Source: Pontibacter korlensis
GTDB taxonomy: Bacteria > Bacteroidota > Bacteroidia > Cytophagales > Hymenobacteraceae
Direction of reading: 5' to 3'
DNA: 64,000 nucleotides
NCBI RefSeq assembly: GCF_000973725.1
Contig: NZ_CP009621.1
Span: 3,314,001-3,378,000, forward strand
The notes beneath the pieces are model-generated. The model was not told where the DNA came from. It searched no databases and was given only the letters and a program-made list of their open reading frames with translations. Shown piece after piece: positions 62,062 through 64,000 of this stretch. Numbering within the stretch: position 1 is the stretch's first letter; the number at the start of each line of letters is the position of its first letter. The translations under genes were made by a program, and so were the position numbers.

Positions 62062-62862
62062 CTATTCGAAGAGCGACACAATTTGCGCTACCTGTTCTTT
62101 AGTTAGAGGTTCGTCGAAAGCACCTGTAGCGATAGCAGTAGAGTAACCATCCCCAACAGTTGAAACGTCATTAATTCCGCCCTGCATGAGGTTGTCTTCT
62201 CCGGCATAAACAGGCTGAGCTCCGGCTGGAACGTTACTGTTATCACCTGCTCCTACTATCCATCCTAAATTGCCACGCATACGTCTGATATGGGCTGCAT
62301 GCCGCGCCTCTACAGAGTGTATCTGCAAGGCAGCTGTGAGCACCGTGTCGTTGTTTATCAGGTTAGGGGCCTGTCCTTTATATGCTCTAACTCCTGTATC
62401 TTCGAAGGCCTGCGCAAGAGTCAGGAAAGTCTGGTAGTTTGTGTTCCAGTCAGGGAAGTTCTTACCAAAGTTGAAGGTAGGCTCGCTTATCGGTGTGCCG
62501 TTCAGGCTTTGGATGGTGGCAATGAGCAAGTCTACGTGAGCTGCTTCGTGCATCTGTATCTTCTCGATAGCGGCTCTTGCTGTGCCATCTGTGATAAGTC
62601 CTGATGCTGCCAGGGCCTGTGTGTAGAAGTTGCGCTCCAGGTACTCAAGCTTCAGTGCGAAGTTTAAAACCTCCAATACCATGCTGTTGCTCTGGCCGTA
62701 TGCCTTCTGGAAAACCGAACCCAGGGCAAAGGGAATAGCCGCCAGCGCTGTTTTCTTTCCTATGCTGCCGAGGCTTTTAAACGCATGTCTTCTTGAGTCC
62801 ATACGAGAGTATACTTCCGGATCAGCTTTTTCTATCTCTTCAATAATGTTAAATATGTTCAT
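62062..62862 (-). CDS. ferritin-like domain protein with Tat-type signal (second of a pair)
   Basis: Residues ~22-55 look like a twin-arginine signal: SRRHAFKSLGSIGKKTALAA, then IPFALGSVFQKAYGQ. It is preceded by an unusually long, acidic n-region (MNIFNIIEEIEKADPEVYSR). The rest is a Ferritin_2 four-helix domain: LNFALKLEYLERNFYTQALA (Glu on helix 1), IQMHEAAHVDLLIATIQSLN (E-x-x-H on helix 2), LAQAFEDTGVRAYKGQAP (Glu on helix 3) and ALQIHSVEARHAAHIRRMRG (E-x-x-H on helix 4). These form the usual di-metal site. It follows its paralog by 12 bp. Function is probably iron or peroxide handling outside the cytoplasm; unproven. Confidence 0.9.
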   Translation of the reverse strand: MNIFNIIEEIEKADPEVYSRMDSRRHAFKSLGSIGKKTALAAIPFALGSVFQKAYGQSNSMVLEVLNFALKLEYLERNFYTQALAASGLITDGTARAAIEKIQMHEAAHVDLLIATIQSLNGTPISEPTFNFGKNFPDWNTNYQTFLTLAQAFEDTGVRAYKGQAPNLINNDTVLTAALQIHSVEARHAAHIRRMRGNLGWIVGAGDNSNVPAGAQPVYAGEDNLMQGGINDVSTVGDGYSTAIATGAFDEPLTKEQVAQIVSLFE

Positions 62863-62874
62863 GGCTTGGTCTCC

Positions 62875-63591
62875 TTACTGTGGTAAATTGTTTGCAGAAA
62901 TTTTTGTCTTGATGAAAGGTGCGGCTGCCTGAAGTACATCAGTAGGCATCATGGCAGGATCAAGGCCTTGGCTGTTTGCTGTATCTGAGAAAGTGCCGTT
63001 TTGGATCAAATCTCGAATCACAGCGGCATGTCTCGCCTCTACAGAAACAATTTTACCTGCTAAGGTCAGTAAACCAGCATCCTCCAAGAGTTTGCCAGCA
63101 CCGTTATAAGCGGCTACTCCCAGATCCTCAAAAGTGCGGGCTGTGGTTAGAATACTGTTCTTGTCGTTAAAATTTACGGCTGAGAAGTCAACCTCAAGGT
63201 CAGGAATGGCTGCGCTTCCCAGTGCTGCTTTTAAGAAGTCTCTGTGGATGCCTTCATGCCCCTTCAGATCCTGCATAATTTGCTGCTCGGTCTGGTTAAA
63301 CATGTTCAGGGAGCGTGCAACTACTTCAGCATAATAGGCTGCCTCCAATTGCTCCAGTGCATAAGCGTAATTAAGTATTCCCGTATCGCCTGAACCCAGA
63401 TCAACGGTTTCAGGGTCAGTAGGCATCATTTCATCATCGTCGTCGTTGCACGAGGTAAAAGCCAGTAGCAACGTTGTTGCGGCGGCTGTAGCACCTGCAT
63501 AGCGGAAAAATTTGCGGCGCTGCATCGGCCCCAGTAGCTCGATTGAAGAGTTGTCGCCTTTTTCCGAAGGTTGTTCTTGTAGTTTTTTCAT
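62875..63591 (-). CDS. ferritin-like domain lipoprotein with twin-arginine signal (first of a pair)
   Basis: I start at the ATG at 63591 (MKKLQEQPSEKGDNSSIELL); a TTG two codons upstream is less likely. The Tat motif is QRRKFFRYAGATAAATTLLL, ending in the lipobox FTSC followed by acidic residues (NDDDDE), so the mature protein should be a folded, lipid-anchored Tat substrate. The ferritin-like helices carry YALEQLEAAYYAEVV, DLKGHEGIHRDFLKAAL, ARTFEDLGVAAYNGAG and IVSVEARHAAVIRDLI, with the same metal ligands as the downstream paralog. The two genes are 12 bp apart. A tatA gene lies just upstream in the same direction, giving an obvious export link. Confidence 0.92.
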   Translation of the reverse strand: MKKLQEQPSEKGDNSSIELLGPMQRRKFFRYAGATAAATTLLLAFTSCNDDDDEMMPTDPETVDLGSGDTGILNYAYALEQLEAAYYAEVVARSLNMFNQTEQQIMQDLKGHEGIHRDFLKAALGSAAIPDLEVDFSAVNFNDKNSILTTARTFEDLGVAAYNGAGKLLEDAGLLTLAGKIVSVEARHAAVIRDLIQNGTFSDTANSQGLDPAMMPTDVLQAAAPFIKTKISANNLPQ

Positions 63592-63726
63592 AACCAATTT
63601 GTTACAGTAATAATAAGATGAGATTTACCACAGGTAGACCTGCTAGCCTGTTGAATTGAAAGACCTACGAAGTGTAGTTACAGTGCGGATTTAGGTAGTT
63701 TGAAAATATTTTAGAGAAGTTTGGGT

Positions 63727-63981
63727 TTAGGCTGCGTTTTGCTTTACCTCCTCCTGCCTTTTCTCAGGCTGCGCCGGATGTTCTTTTCCTGCTACCGTGT
63801 TTTCGATGTCGCTTTTTATTTCCTTGGAGGCATCCTTAAACTCTCTTATGCCACGTCCAAACCCTTTTGCTAATTCTGGAATGCGCTTTGCGCCAAAAAG
63901 TAAAAGAAGAGCTACTATGATCAAGACTACTTCTGTGCCTCCCAAGCCTCCCACAAATAATAAAATGCTGTTGCTATCCAT
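63727..63981 (-). CDS. tatA: twin-arginine translocase subunit TatA/TatE
   Basis: The 84-residue protein has an N-terminal membrane helix (GTEVVLIIVALLLLFGAKRI), the FGAKRIPELAKGFGRGIREF hinge with Phe-Gly and the amphipathic helix, and a charged disordered tail. This is the canonical TatA layout. It forms the pore for folded proteins with RR signals; two such proteins are encoded immediately downstream on the same strand, after a 135-bp gap. No tatC is in the window. The gene starts 20 bp from the window edge, so its promoter is not visible. Confidence 0.94.
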   Translation of the reverse strand: MDSNSILLFVGGLGGTEVVLIIVALLLLFGAKRIPELAKGFGRGIREFKDASKEIKSDIENTVAGKEHPAQPEKRQEEVKQNAA

Positions 63982-64000
63982 AGTTGTAAATTTTAAAATG

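Noticed and set aside
1..64000. CRISPR arrays, tRNA or rRNA genes
   Set aside because: No regularly spaced direct repeats, no cloverleaf-compatible segments and no conserved rRNA stretches were seen on either strand.

Overview
The window looks like a chromosomal segment of an aerobic Bacteroidota bacterium of the Cytophagales/Hymenobacteraceae type (Pontibacter-like). This is inferred from gene content only: lipoproteins with Bacteroidota-style lipoboxes, a two-component regulator propeller kinase, TAnnTTTG-like promoter elements, many TTG or GTG starts with little Shine-Dalgarno, ferritin-like Tat substrates next to an ECF sigma/anti-sigma pair, and several Bacteroidota-type insertion sequences. 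No rRNA, tRNA or CRISPR array was recognised.

Layout. 0-14 kb: an incomplete alpha/beta hydrolase, two lipoproteins, an ECF sigma factor with an unusual cupin-type anti-sigma factor, a GH8-like lipoprotein, a GAF/degenerate-kinase protein, a GH51 arabinofuranosidase, a DUF2254 membrane protein, a YtfJ-like protein and an internally duplicated secreted TPR protein. 13.5-22 kb is an accessory zone: a small 58-aa gene, a REP-associated Y1 transposase with REP-like palindromes, an ArsR/SRPBCC operon with an operator-like palindrome, an IS4-family wreck, an internally deleted DUF262 (GmrSD-like) gene, an HrpB helicase and an IS3 element with a nonsense mutation in orfB.

22-34.3 kb is the most interesting block. 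The plus strand carries an NTT/MFS-like membrane protein with a long HEAT-like tail, a stand-alone cNMP-binding protein, a single-domain response regulator, and a response regulator fused to a class III nucleotide cyclase. Facing them with an 11-bp gap is an operon of a TPR histidine kinase and a protein with an HD-like domain followed by a PycTM (Pycsar effector) membrane domain. Divergent from that operon is a second, propeller-type histidine kinase with a near-identical kinase core. Together these look like a two-component-controlled cyclic-nucleotide circuit ending in a Pycsar-type membrane effector.

34.3-64 kb is mostly housekeeping: a stand-alone CBM48 protein, a small export protein, YceI, a Na+/alanine symporter, a second HrpB, a GIY-YIG nuclease bracketed by inverted repeats, an intact IS1182 element placed 22 bp beyond gltBD, an acyl-CoA ligase with an orphan ABC ATPase, a broken Crp/Fnr gene, an MFS exporter, a TnpB/IS110 remnant junction, an MDR-family oxidoreductase, a multi-PAS kinase, and an RskA-type anti-sigma/ECF sigma pair followed by two ferritin-like proteins and tatA. 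Several gene ends carry strong hairpin terminators.
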